Below, piece by piece: positions 52,305 to 60,307 of a DNA stretch of 64,000 nt. The notes under the pieces were generated by a model. That model saw only the letters and a list, made by a program, of their open reading frames with translations. It had not been told where the DNA came from and ran no database searches. The stretch is from the NCBI GenBank assembly GCA_017618055.1, contig JAFZVB010000014.1, forward strand, positions 327,663 to 391,662. Direction: 5' to 3'. This DNA is from Clostridia bacterium. Lineage in GTDB: Bacteria > Bacillota > Clostridia > Christensenellales > CAG-917. The position numbers and the translations under genes were made by a program. How positions within the stretch are numbered: position 1 is the stretch's first letter; every line of letters begins with the position of its first letter.

Positions 52305-53381
52305 ATGAAACTCAGTATTAACGCAAATTACATTCCAGAAGAGCAAACTTCTTTAAGTCCAAACACATGTTATTATCTGTATATGACAGATGGAACCCAA
52401 AAGGAACTCAAAGAAATGCAACCAAGACACGAATATCTCATTGATAAGAGAAAAAATGACTTTTCTTCATTTTTAAAGGTTATCCTTTTGAACACATATT
52501 TATATGTAACAAATACTGAAGTTGAGCTAATTAGTGATATAGCTAAGACATTAGAAAAAGAATACTATAAAGACCTAGATAAAGACTTTATCGAGAAAAT
52601 AGTTAAAAGTGGTAAAGAGCAAGATTTTATAAAAGAAATCATTAGAACTAGATTATTGAAAACAACTGCGCTTTCCGAAGACTCTGATGATGCAAAGAAT
52701 AAACTTAAAAAAGTCCAATTTAGATTGGCACAAGATGATGATTTGTTAAGATACATTTTTGCAGGAAGTGTTTGTATGTCTATTTCAGAGTATTTAACAT
52801 CTCTCTTAAACTATTTTATGTCTGCATCTTCTTCAACTCAGAAGACAATCTTAACTTATCAAAATACACTCATGTTGAAACGTTGTATCGCAGATCACAG
52901 ATGCATATTCATTAACAATAGAAAATGCCTTCCACTAAAAACAGCAAAAATTGGAAGAACTATGACAAGAGATATATTCGTATATATAGATATGACACAA
53001 AAAAGAATTAGATTTAGACATTTTAGTGAAAGAGATAAATATGAGGAATCAAATGAGTACTTCCAATTAAACTCAGACGAACAAAAGTTGCTTGATGCAG
53101 TATGCGATTATGTAGATAATCAAAAATGGGTTACTTTCTCATTTGATGTAATCAATACAGGTGAACTTCCAGAAATACTTAAAATTATTGCAAAAGAATA
53201 CATTAATGAAGATGGCACCATTACAAAAAGAGTTACTTATACAGCAATGTATCTCTCTGACTTAAACTATACATATGAGCAACTTATCAAAATAAATGGA
53301 GTAAATATTAAAAATTTAGAATATTCTGAAAAAATAGATGAATTATTTAAACTTTTAAAAGAAACCAAATATTCATTCTAA
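52305..53381 (+). CDS. Orphan protein encoded upstream of a reverse transcriptase
   Basis: 358 residues, charged, with no signal peptide or membrane helix and no domain I recognise. A predicted mainly helical N-terminal half is followed by a segment with several Cys and basic residues (RCIADHRCIFINNRKCLPL, about residues 200-218), then a beta-rich C-terminal half. No polymerase, nuclease or helicase motif is visible, and it does not show the YxDD motif of a second reverse transcriptase. Its own promoter drives it, and the RT gene lies 149 nt downstream on the same strand, so the two are probably one unit. Possibly an effector or partner of the RT; this is inferred from position only. Confidence 0.7.
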   Translation: MKLSINANYIPEEQTSLSPNTCYYLYMTDGTQKELKEMQPRHEYLIDKRKNDFSSFLKVILLNTYLYVTNTEVELISDIAKTLEKEYYKDLDKDFIEKIVKSGKEQDFIKEIIRTRLLKTTALSEDSDDAKNKLKKVQFRLAQDDDLLRYIFAGSVCMSISEYLTSLLNYFMSASSSTQKTILTYQNTLMLKRCIADHRCIFINNRKCLPLKTAKIGRTMTRDIFVYIDMTQKRIRFRHFSERDKYEESNEYFQLNSDEQKLLDAVCDYVDNQKWVTFSFDVINTGELPEILKIIAKEYINEDGTITKRVTYTAMYLSDLNYTYEQLIKINGVNIKNLEYSEKIDELFKLLKETKYSF

Positions 53382-53388
53382 CTCTCTA

Positions 53389-53507
53389 GAAGGAGGAGAT
53401 TAAATGCAACAAAGGTAGATGCGTTCTATTATCTTTAAGGTTTAGTTGCAGGCCATAGATCGTTTATACCAGTCTAATTATATTATGAATTCTTTTTCTC
53501 CTCCTTC
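53389..53507 (+). ncRNA. Candidate structured RNA between the orphan gene and the reverse transcriptase
   Basis: GAAGGAGGAGA (53389-53399) and TCTCCTCCTTC (53497-53507) are perfectly complementary over 11 bp and enclose 97 nt. Inside, TGCAAC (53405-53410) pairs with GTTGCA (53445-53450). The closed segment begins 8 nt after the orphan stop and ends 23 nt before the RT start. A flanking inverted repeat next to an RT is the plan of retron and other RT-associated RNAs, but retron marks were not seen. The 5' arm also contains a perfect AAGGAGG ribosome-binding site before an ATG (53404) that opens a 4-codon frame ending at 53418, so a translation attenuator is an alternative. Confidence 0.45.
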
Positions 53508-53530
53508 CTTCTTCTTTTTGAGGTATTAAT

Positions 53531-54733
53531 ATGGGTAAAATTATTAATTATTTGACAGATGAAAACAAATGGAATCAATACTATAACTTCCTTCAAGAAA
53601 AGAAACAATTCAAGAAGGATGAGATTGATTCTGTAAAAAAGATTTTAGATGACAAAAAATATGTATTTTTTACGTTTGATTATATCCTCGAATTAATAGA
53701 TCGTTCTTACCTTATGGTTAATAGAGTTCCTAAATTCAACTCTAAAGAGAAAAGAATTGTTTTTACAACAAACGATACTTTAGATATCATTTTGAAGTTC
53801 TTAACCTTCTGTTTGCGAGATTATGACTATCTTTACTCAGACAATGTTTATTCATATAGACATTCAAATAGTATCCAAGATGCAATATCTAAAATTAAGA
53901 ATAATTTACATGAAGACACATATACTCTCAAGTTGGATTTGCACTCATATTTTAATAGCATGGATAAAGCAAAATTGCTTAGATGTATTAAAAAATCTTT
54001 TAATGAAACAGATAGTGATTTCGTAGAATTTAATGAACATCTTTTGTACATAAAAACAAACGAAGAAATATATTCTGGAGGATTACCTGGACTTGCTATT
54101 TCCTGTTTCTATGCAAACATCTATCTCAAAGAATTGGATGATATCATTGCATCAAAAGGATTCACATATTGCAGATATTCAGATGACTTGTTGATTATGG
54201 GTAAAAAGGACGAACTCCTTGCCTTTGAACAATTCTTGTATGATTATATTTATTCCGTTGGCCTCACAGTTAACGAAGACAAAAGACATATGTATACTCC
54301 AAATGAAACTATTGAATTTTTAGGCTTTAATATTAACTCCAGCACGGATGTAGACATCTCAGATTCAGCATTTAGAAAAATCAAGGCAAAGATCCATCGT
54401 TCCTCCAAACATCTCAAAGAACAAATCTCACAAGGTTATATTACAAGAGATGAAGCCATTCAAAGACTCATCAATAAATACAACAAGAAATTCTTTTCTT
54501 TGGCATATGGAGAAATTAATTGGTCTTTGTGGTATTTCCCAGTTATCTCTAATACAACTACATTAAAAAAGATAGATAATTACTTCCAAGATGAAGTAAG
54601 AGCCTTGTATACATTGCATTACAACAAAAAGAATAAAGAAAAAGTCCCATACTCATTGCTCAAGCAATATGGATACAGGACTTTGGTTAACGCATATTAT
54701 AGCCCTAAAAACAAAGAAAAGAAATGTTCATAA
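53531..54733 (+). CDS. Reverse transcriptase of an unassigned bacterial lineage
   Basis: 400 residues. Fingers region VPKFNSKEKRIVFTTND and NVYSYRHSNSIQDAI, motif A LKLDLHSYFNSMD (Asp136), motif B GGLPGLAISCFYANIYLKELD (183-203), catalytic YSDD (216-219) and motif D FLGFNI (263-268). The C-terminal region has a conserved-looking NWSLWYFPVIS (330-340) and YGYRTLVNAYY. Motif B lacks the PQG of group II introns and retrons, and there is no maturase or endonuclease domain, so it is not an intron. It fits the stand-alone unknown-group RTs, several of which are antiphage (DRT) systems. GAGGT before the ATG. Confidence 0.88.
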   Translation: MGKIINYLTDENKWNQYYNFLQEKKQFKKDEIDSVKKILDDKKYVFFTFDYILELIDRSYLMVNRVPKFNSKEKRIVFTTNDTLDIILKFLTFCLRDYDYLYSDNVYSYRHSNSIQDAISKIKNNLHEDTYTLKLDLHSYFNSMDKAKLLRCIKKSFNETDSDFVEFNEHLLYIKTNEEIYSGGLPGLAISCFYANIYLKELDDIIASKGFTYCRYSDDLLIMGKKDELLAFEQFLYDYIYSVGLTVNEDKRHMYTPNETIEFLGFNINSSTDVDISDSAFRKIKAKIHRSSKHLKEQISQGYITRDEAIQRLINKYNKKFFSLAYGEINWSLWYFPVISNTTTLKKIDNYFQDEVRALYTLHYNKKNKEKVPYSLLKQYGYRTLVNAYYSPKNKEKKCS

Positions 54734-55144
54734 CCCTAACAATTCATCAACATCTGTTGGAAAATCAAACTTTTCTGAATCTATATAGAATGTTACATCG
54801 TCTTCAATAATAATTTTGCCTTCTTTATCAAATTTAAAGCCATTATTCTCAATCATATTCTCTATGAAAAAACTATGAAATATAGATGTCGCTTCATAAT
54901 AGCCATCACAAAGGCAATTTCCATCATTGTCCCAACCTTGCTTTCCAAATCTACCAAATGTTGCAAAGAATAAACATAGTTCTTTACTAACTTTTTCTTG
55001 TTCCCACTCCTTTTTAATAATTTTAAAGGTTTCAACCATTAACTGTTTATACTTCTTTAAATCTTTTGAATCCATGTCTTCTTTTTCATCAACATAATCA
55101 ATGAAATTATCCCACTTTTCATTTAAATTCATTATTTCTGTCAT
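54728..55144 (-). CDS. Hypothetical acidic protein convergent with the RT
   Basis: 138 residues from the ATG at 55144, chosen because GGGAG lies 5 nt upstream; a start at 55156 is also possible. Helical, acidic sequence (NLNEKWDNFIDYVDEKEDMDSKDLKKYKQLMVETFKII) with a Trp/Gly-rich middle (FGRFGKQGWDNDGNC). No known motif, no signal peptide. Its 3' end overlaps the RT gene by 6 bp, tail to tail. It may belong to the RT neighbourhood but runs in the opposite direction. Confidence 0.65.
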   Translation of the reverse strand: MTEIMNLNEKWDNFIDYVDEKEDMDSKDLKKYKQLMVETFKIIKKEWEQEKVSKELCLFFATFGRFGKQGWDNDGNCLCDGYYEATSIFHSFFIENMIENNGFKFDKEGKIIIEDDVTFYIDSEKFDFPTDVDELLGL

Positions 55145-55169
55145 ATTTTCTCCCAATATTTATAAATAA

Positions 55170-56537
55170 TTATTTCTTTCTCTTTTCGGCCTTTGCCTCA
55201 CACTTTGCAATTAGGTTGTCATACTTCTTTGCCCACTTTGTAATCTTCTTTTCAGAATACTTAGATGGAATATGTGAAGCAACACTCATAGCATGAATTC
55301 CTTCTCCTGCCATTCTAAGAATAGTACACATGAATGATGGGTAGAATATCAACTTCCAAAGTATAGCTGAGAACATAAATGGCTTATATTTTGGTTTTCT
55401 TGGATCTTCCTTAGTTAACATAATGAACTTTAAGGTATCATCTGTTACAAACTTCCCACTTAATGCCCAGTTAATATACTTTGCTTTAAATCTCAACGCA
55501 TGTCTTCTAACTATATCTAGAAGAGCAAATCCCTTTCCAAACTTTTCAAAGTATTCTACATAGAATGGCCACATGTTTTCGGCTGTGAAATCTTGTATAT
55601 CTTTAGCAATAACATAATCTGCAAATGTTGCAGCACCATGCATTCCAGCTTCAATACCACTACCCATAATAGGAATAGTCATGAAAGCAGAATCTCCTAA
55701 CGCAACATATCCATCTGCAACTGGAGTAGCTATACTTGCTCTTACACTTAATGGTACTTTCCTAGAATAAATGAGTTTTTCAGAAAGAATAGGATTCATT
55801 GCTCTTAAGTCTGCCAATCTTTCTTCTATTTCCTCGTCTGTAAAAGGTCTTGAAATATTACATAGAAGTACATCCACCTTCCCTTCTTCATTAAGATTAC
55901 ACCAACCAATGCCATCATTATCCATATGTCTTAGGATCATTGTATTAGATACATCTGGCAAGAAAGTCTCTGTTCCTTCATTTTTCTCATAAAATGCACG
56001 GTATGCATACATTGTATCTTGGTTTGATGGCGTTTTTTGAACACAATATTTTTCTGGGAGTTGCTCTCTTAATTTAGAGTACATTCCTGTTGCATCTATA
56101 ACTAAATCATACTTTTCTATACCATCTTTTGTTTCTATGCCAACAACTCTATCATTCTCTATAACTAGTTTTTGGATATTTTCGCCATATTTAATAACAG
56201 CACCTGCTTCTGTTGCAAGGTTGGCAAAGTATTGAGATAGTTTTTGTCTATTTGGTGATATCTCTACAAAAGGAAGTAATTGTGGAACTCTTAGTGTACC
56301 TTTTTCATCTGGGGATACAAATACCCAGGTTGCTTTTTGCACATATACATCTTTATCTGGAAAAGGAAGATTACAATCTTTAAAAACACTTGCTGTGATA
56401 TCATCTCTCCATGGATAACCAACTTTCCCTTCAAGATCTCTTTCATAAACTGTTACCTGTGCTCCAGCTTGTGCGAGTTTAATGGCAGCAACCATACCGC
56501 CTTGTCCCATACCAACAACTGCTATCTTTTTGTTCAT
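55170..56537 (-). CDS. FAD-dependent oxidoreductase, paralogue of the gene at 48797
   Basis: 455 residues. KKIAVVGMGQGGMVAAIKLAQAGAQVTVYERD, then YDLVIDATGMYSKLREQL and VADGYVALGDSAFMTIPIMGSGIEAGMHGAATFADYVI, matching the other flavoprotein block for block. The C-terminal 100 residues (LRMAGEGIHAMSVASHIPSKYSEKKITKWAKKYDNLIAK) are basic. It is likely a geranylgeranyl-reductase-like or related flavin enzyme on an unknown substrate. The two copies flank the glxK-RT region. Confidence 0.8.
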   Translation of the reverse strand: MNKKIAVVGMGQGGMVAAIKLAQAGAQVTVYERDLEGKVGYPWRDDITASVFKDCNLPFPDKDVYVQKATWVFVSPDEKGTLRVPQLLPFVEISPNRQKLSQYFANLATEAGAVIKYGENIQKLVIENDRVVGIETKDGIEKYDLVIDATGMYSKLREQLPEKYCVQKTPSNQDTMYAYRAFYEKNEGTETFLPDVSNTMILRHMDNDGIGWCNLNEEGKVDVLLCNISRPFTDEEIEERLADLRAMNPILSEKLIYSRKVPLSVRASIATPVADGYVALGDSAFMTIPIMGSGIEAGMHGAATFADYVIAKDIQDFTAENMWPFYVEYFEKFGKGFALLDIVRRHALRFKAKYINWALSGKFVTDDTLKFIMLTKEDPRKPKYKPFMFSAILWKLIFYPSFMCTILRMAGEGIHAMSVASHIPSKYSEKKITKWAKKYDNLIAKCEAKAEKRKK

Positions 56538-56640
56538 TTTTCACCACCAAAATAAAAAATAATATACTATTATATTATCTTTCATTTAGTAGAATATTTC
56601 AAGATGGTTTTTAATTAGTAATATTACACAAAGGAATAGT

Positions 56641-57129
56641 TTAATCCCACATATAGTGAATATATTCTGCAAAGTAATCGGTAAACTTTTTCATTTTCTC
56701 GTCAGATGTATTGTCATCAAAGTTCCAAAATGACGTTTCTTCATCTTCCAACAAATTGAGCAATGTTGTGGCAATTTCTAATCTTGTGGGAACATGAATC
56801 ATTTCTTCATAGTATTTTCTTGTTTTCTCATCAAGTTCCTCGCCATTTGAATCTTTATCGGATTCCAAAGCTTCTCTTGCTTCATCTTGTCTTTCCATAC
56901 CAAAAATATTGACTCTCAATGTGTAAAAATCAATCCATGACTTAAAAATAATTTTCATGAATTCAAACAAATAGCATTCATCAAAAGGACCATACTTTTT
57001 AGATGCTTTTTTCAACTCTTTTTTGAATCTTTTCAACATCTTTTTGTATTCCCCTTTCTTGGCCTTATTATATGCTTCAACAACTTCAAAATCATCACCA
57101 TGTTCTGGTTTTCTAACTTCTTTTTTCAT
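56641..57129 (-). CDS. Hypothetical protein
   Basis: 162 residues. Highly charged helical N-terminus (EVVEAYNKAKKGEYKKMLKRFKKELKKASKKYG), then SWIDFYTLRVNIFGMERQDEAREAL and an acidic end with several Trp/Tyr. No signal peptide or membrane helix. Probable coiled-coil or helical-bundle protein. It follows the gene at 57161 by 31 nt in the same direction and has GGAGA before the ATG. Function unknown. Confidence 0.62.
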   Translation of the reverse strand: MKKEVRKPEHGDDFEVVEAYNKAKKGEYKKMLKRFKKELKKASKKYGPFDECYLFEFMKIIFKSWIDFYTLRVNIFGMERQDEAREALESDKDSNGEELDEKTRKYYEEMIHVPTRLEIATTLLNLLEDEETSFWNFDDNTSDEKMKKFTDYFAEYIHYMWD

Positions 57130-57160
57130 TTTATTTCTCCATTATCACTATTTTGTTGTT

Positions 57161-57817
57161 TTACTTGTTATCTTGATTATTGTTCTTTATTAAATACTTT
57201 TTTGCTTCCTCTTCAGCTTCCTTTGCCATTTCTACTGTAATATATGGAATATATGTGTGTTTAAGAAAACGAACTGTCATTCCTGCATAATCTTTCATAA
57301 ATACAGTTTTATACGTAAAAGCACAACACAAATCTTTAGCAAAGTTCACGATTTCTTCATGAGGAACATTGATCAACTCAATTGAAATAGAACTTGGTGT
57401 AAAAATACGGTTATCATGCTTATATTCAAAGTTGAAATATCTTCCAATAGACCAACTACACAAATCCTTTTCCTTCTTTTTATATGGGATATTATTAACC
57501 AACATGGAAATTCTTTCTTTGATCCATGGAATGAGTTGTTCATCATATTCTTCACAATTATCATAAGAAATCGTGAGGATGCAACTGTTCTTATTATCAA
57601 TAACTGCCATATCTCTAATAACGCCACCACTCTCAATAACGGTGTCTTTGTCATAGTTCAAATGACCAGACAAATAAAGAAAACCATTGTATGCGCCCCT
57701 TGTGGAATGCTCTTCAACAGATACTTTTTCTGCATTTTCTTCTTGCTCATCCAACTTCTTACTCAAACATTCAATATATGCTCTATCTTCTTTTGAAATA
57801 TTCTTCCAATTAAACAT
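57161..57817 (-). CDS. Hypothetical protein
   Basis: 218 residues. Mixed alpha/beta: a helical start (KEDRAYIECLSKKLDEQEENAEKVS), then AYNGFLYLSGHLNYDKDTVIESGGVIRDMAVIDNKNSCILTISYDNC. No known motif seen, no export signal. GAGGA before the ATG. It follows the gene at 57838 by 20 nt, and the one at 56641 comes after it, so the three are probably one transcript. Function unknown. Confidence 0.62.
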   Translation of the reverse strand: MFNWKNISKEDRAYIECLSKKLDEQEENAEKVSVEEHSTRGAYNGFLYLSGHLNYDKDTVIESGGVIRDMAVIDNKNSCILTISYDNCEEYDEQLIPWIKERISMLVNNIPYKKKEKDLCSWSIGRYFNFEYKHDNRIFTPSSISIELINVPHEEIVNFAKDLCCAFTYKTVFMKDYAGMTVRFLKHTYIPYITVEMAKEAEEEAKKYLIKNNNQDNK

Positions 57818-57837
57818 TCTTTTATCCTCTTATACTA

Positions 57838-58797
57838 TTATTTTTCATATTCTGGCATATTATATAGCCATGGCTCTATTTCAGATACGCTATATACTTT
57901 ATGATTATAATTAATCGCCATTTCAATAATCATATGATGCACTCTATTATCATTAGTTTTTCTCTTTATGTGAGTAGTTATTTTGTTTTGGCCATATATG
58001 CTTTCAATTAAGATAACCTCTTTGCAATCCACAATCTTATTAAAAATCTGTTGGACTCCATTTATATCCTCAAACCCATATAAAGACATATTTGTATAAA
58101 TGACCTCATCTTCTACATATTCTTTAAACAAATTGTAGTTGTTTTCTTTTACTGCATTTTGGAAAACACCTTCTATTTTCTTTAATACTTCCACATTGTT
58201 CTCTTTCTCAAATTTCTCTTCTAAATATACATATTTAATATCTTGTAATAAGGTTGTATTTGTGAATTTAATATCCTCTTCTCCAATAAATTCATTAATA
58301 ATGGTTTCAGCTTTATCTCCAAATACAAACAATGTATATAACCCACCACAAGTATTATCATCTCTTCCGAGCATGATAAAATGGTCTTTATACCATGCAA
58401 AGTCAAAACTGTTTAAAGATGTATGTACCCATTTTTTATAATCCAATTTATTTTTTGGATCTCTTTCAACAAATCTTTTTGTAGTTTTATTGTCTATAAC
58501 ATCCATCTCAATGTCATAATACTTCTCTGTATATTTTTCATCTGCAGTGGTATCTGTGAGATTAAAAATGACGTGCATTTGCTTATCATCATCAATACAG
58601 ATATTTGTATCAATAAAATAACTCAAATTTCCATGCTTGATAATATCGCATTGTTGATGTTTCATAAATTGTTTCAAGTTAAACCAGCCATTATAATTTG
58701 TTCTTTTATATGCATATGGAACATTATCTTCTGCAATGTGTTTAAATTCTTTCATTAATTCATCGTATGCTTCTTTATAAATAATCTTCTTAAACAT
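57838..58797 (-). CDS. Hypothetical protein with C-terminal NTF2-like region
   Basis: 319 residues. The N-terminal 190 residues are unrecognised (YDELMKEFKHIAEDNVPYAYKRTNYNGWFNLKQFMKHQQCD). Residues about 205-312 (FQNAVKENNYNLFKEYVEDEVIYTNMSLYGFEDINGVQQIFNKIVDC..VHHMIIEMAINYNHKVYSVSEIEPW) have the helix and curved-sheet pattern of an NTF2/SnoaL fold, which in bacteria is used for ligand binding or immunity. GGAGAG before the ATG; first gene of a three-gene set. Fold assignment is by eye. Confidence 0.6.
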   Translation of the reverse strand: MFKKIIYKEAYDELMKEFKHIAEDNVPYAYKRTNYNGWFNLKQFMKHQQCDIIKHGNLSYFIDTNICIDDDKQMHVIFNLTDTTADEKYTEKYYDIEMDVIDNKTTKRFVERDPKNKLDYKKWVHTSLNSFDFAWYKDHFIMLGRDDNTCGGLYTLFVFGDKAETIINEFIGEEDIKFTNTTLLQDIKYVYLEEKFEKENNVEVLKKIEGVFQNAVKENNYNLFKEYVEDEVIYTNMSLYGFEDINGVQQIFNKIVDCKEVILIESIYGQNKITTHIKRKTNDNRVHHMIIEMAINYNHKVYSVSEIEPWLYNMPEYEK

Positions 58798-58899
58798 TTT
58801 TTCTCTCCTTGTTTTTCGCTCTTGCTGTTACCTATATTATATACGATTGCGTGTACCAAAAATGGCGCATTGAAACAGCGATTTTTACTTTTGCAGTTT

Positions 58900-58935
58900 T
58901 AAAAATAAAAAAGCGAGGTTTTTATGCCCCGCTTT
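58900..58935 (-). terminator. Terminator of the flavodoxin gene
   Basis: On the minus strand a 9-position stem (58935-58927 with 58918-58910, one mismatch) is followed by TTTTTTATTTTT. Confidence 0.85.
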
Positions 58936-58955
58936 ATATTGGTTAATAATTTTAA

Positions 58956-59450
58956 TTAGCTCCAAAGTATATCGTCCTTAATCTTTTTAATCCATGCATC
59001 TATCTCATTTATGTCTGTGACGAGCTCATTTGTGTTGAGATCAAACTCAATAATGTTTTCATCTGCAAGTACAGCGCCTTTGCAAAGTGCTCTCATATCG
59101 CCAATAGCGTTCCCTGGTCTTCCTGCATGTGTTTGGAATAATACAACAATCTTTTCTTCTACACTAACAGAATTTAAGAATGTTCTAATAGCTGGAGCCA
59201 TTGAATACCACCATGTTGGTGTGCCAAGCATAATAACATCATAATCTTTTACATTCTTTGTTAATTGCTTAATTGGTGGCATATACTTTTCGTCTACTTC
59301 TTTCTTGCCTTGCTCATCTACAGTCTCAGCATTATAGTCTAATACTGTCTCAATTCTTTCTATATCTGCACCTGTTCCTTCTGCCAATCTCTTTGCTATT
59401 TTCTCAGTGTTTCCACCTTCTTTAGAATAATATAATACTAATGCTTTCAT
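58956..59450 (-). CDS. Flavodoxin
   Basis: 164 residues. The FMN phosphate loop is LVLYYSKEGGNTEKIAKRLAE, then MLGTPTWWYSMAPAIRTFLN with the flavin-stacking aromatic residues. It carries single electrons in place of ferredoxin, or serves a small flavin reductase role. Its promoter lies at 59479-59508, and it lies beside the riboflavin/FMN-controlled transporter gene. GGGGTGATGAT upstream of the ATG gives the ribosome-binding site. Confidence 0.88.
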   Translation of the reverse strand: MKALVLYYSKEGGNTEKIAKRLAEGTGADIERIETVLDYNAETVDEQGKKEVDEKYMPPIKQLTKNVKDYDVIMLGTPTWWYSMAPAIRTFLNSVSVEEKIVVLFQTHAGRPGNAIGDMRALCKGAVLADENIIEFDLNTNELVTDINEIDAWIKKIKDDILWS

Positions 59451-59478
59451 ATCATCACCCCTTTTTAAATGTGCATAT

Positions 59479-59508
59479 ATTATACTAATAATACTATATT
59501 TTTTTCAA
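59479..59508 (-). promoter_or_regulatory. Promoter of the flavodoxin gene
   Basis: On the minus strand TTGAAA (59508-59503), 18-nt spacer, TATAAT (59484-59479). Confidence 0.6.
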
Positions 59509-59511
59509 ATA

Positions 59512-60141
59512 TTATTGGTTTTCCTCTGTTTGAGGTGGTATTTCTTCCTTCCTTTTTCTTTTAAAAGAAAAGATCTCGTCTTGTATCCCTCTAACATACT
59601 TAATCCTTAATAGTGCTATGGTTAATAAATATCCCACAACTACAGATACAGATGCTTGTATGGAATCATTTGGAATATTTAAAAGTGCTGTTGCAAATCC
59701 AGATATAAACTCTCCTTCGTTTATTACGCCAAGCATTAATCCTGTTCCCACATAATATCCAAGCATCATCCAGAGACCAGAAACTATGAAGGCAATAACA
59801 AAAGAGACAAAATCTTTAACTTTTTCTTGCTTTGCATATTTTTTAAATATCCAAACAATAGTACCGCAAAGTATTCCCTCTATTCCTTTTACTACAAAAG
59901 TTAAAAGAGCAAAAGTTGGAGCATATACAATGTCTGCAAGAGCACTTCCAACACCACCACAGATAAATCCTCCAAGTGGTCCTAAAATACTAGATGCAAC
60001 AAATATTACTACATCTCCAAAATTTAAATATGCTCCCACACCAGTTGGCATAGGAATAACTACAATAATTGTGGCTACAAATACGAGTGCTATAAAAACG
60101 GCAAGGTATGCAATATACCTTAATGCAAAATTTCTTTTCAT
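59512..60141 (-). CDS. ribU: ECF transporter S component for riboflavin (RibU-like)
   Basis: 209 residues with six hydrophobic segments. IAYLAVFIALVFVATIIVVIPMPTGVGAYLNFGDVVIFVASSILGPLGGFICGGVGSALADIV has the pattern of ECF S components that bind a vitamin and use a shared energising module; the module genes are not in the window. Substrate is inferred from the FMN riboswitch that controls the gene, since riboswitch-linked S components take up riboflavin. The C-terminus (KRKRKEEIPPQTEEN) is a charged cytoplasmic tail. Confidence 0.85.
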   Translation of the reverse strand: MKRNFALRYIAYLAVFIALVFVATIIVVIPMPTGVGAYLNFGDVVIFVASSILGPLGGFICGGVGSALADIVYAPTFALLTFVVKGIEGILCGTIVWIFKKYAKQEKVKDFVSFVIAFIVSGLWMMLGYYVGTGLMLGVINEGEFISGFATALLNIPNDSIQASVSVVVGYLLTIALLRIKYVRGIQDEIFSFKRKRKEEIPPQTEENQ

Positions 60142-60264
60142 ATCTCTCCCATTCAGACTTTACTGTCGGTTTTGGAATCGCACCAAATCAGCTGCTGAGA
60201 CTGTTGGACTCGTCCGTATAATACGGCATTACCACCGGTCTGGAATTTCACCATGCCCAGAGTT
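60142..60264 (-). promoter_or_regulatory. FMN riboswitch controlling ribU
   Basis: On the minus strand the leader contains the hallmark blocks of the RFN element: GGGCATGGTGAAATTCC, then ACCGGTGGT, an inserted variable arm, and GCGATTCCAAAACCGACAGT followed by AAAGTCTGAATGGGAGAGAT. The closing helix P1 pairs CTCT (60262-60259) with AGAG (60143-60146), which lies directly before the ATG (60141). The Shine-Dalgarno GGGAGA is therefore part of the riboswitch, and FMN binding should block translation. Confidence 0.93.
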
Positions 60265-60274
60265 TTTTTTCTTG

Positions 60275-60303
60275 AGTTTAATTATGTTTATATGTTTTGT
60301 CAA
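60275..60303 (-). promoter_or_regulatory. Promoter of the ribU riboswitch transcript
   Basis: On the minus strand TTGACA (60303-60298), 17-nt spacer, TAAACT (60280-60275), just upstream of the riboswitch. Confidence 0.75.
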
Positions 60304-60307
60304 TAAA

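Noticed and set aside
53389-53507. Diversity-generating retroelement (template/variable repeat) at the RT locus
   Set aside because: No duplicated near-identical segment with adenine-specific differences was found near the RT, and no Avd-like gene or C-type lectin target is present.
53531-54733. Group II intron reverse transcriptase
   Set aside because: Motif B differs, there is no maturase or HNH domain, no intron domain V sequence and no interrupted host gene.
60142-60264. tRNA or other structured RNA in the region upstream of ribU
   Set aside because: The conserved blocks match the FMN aptamer rather than a tRNA or T-box.
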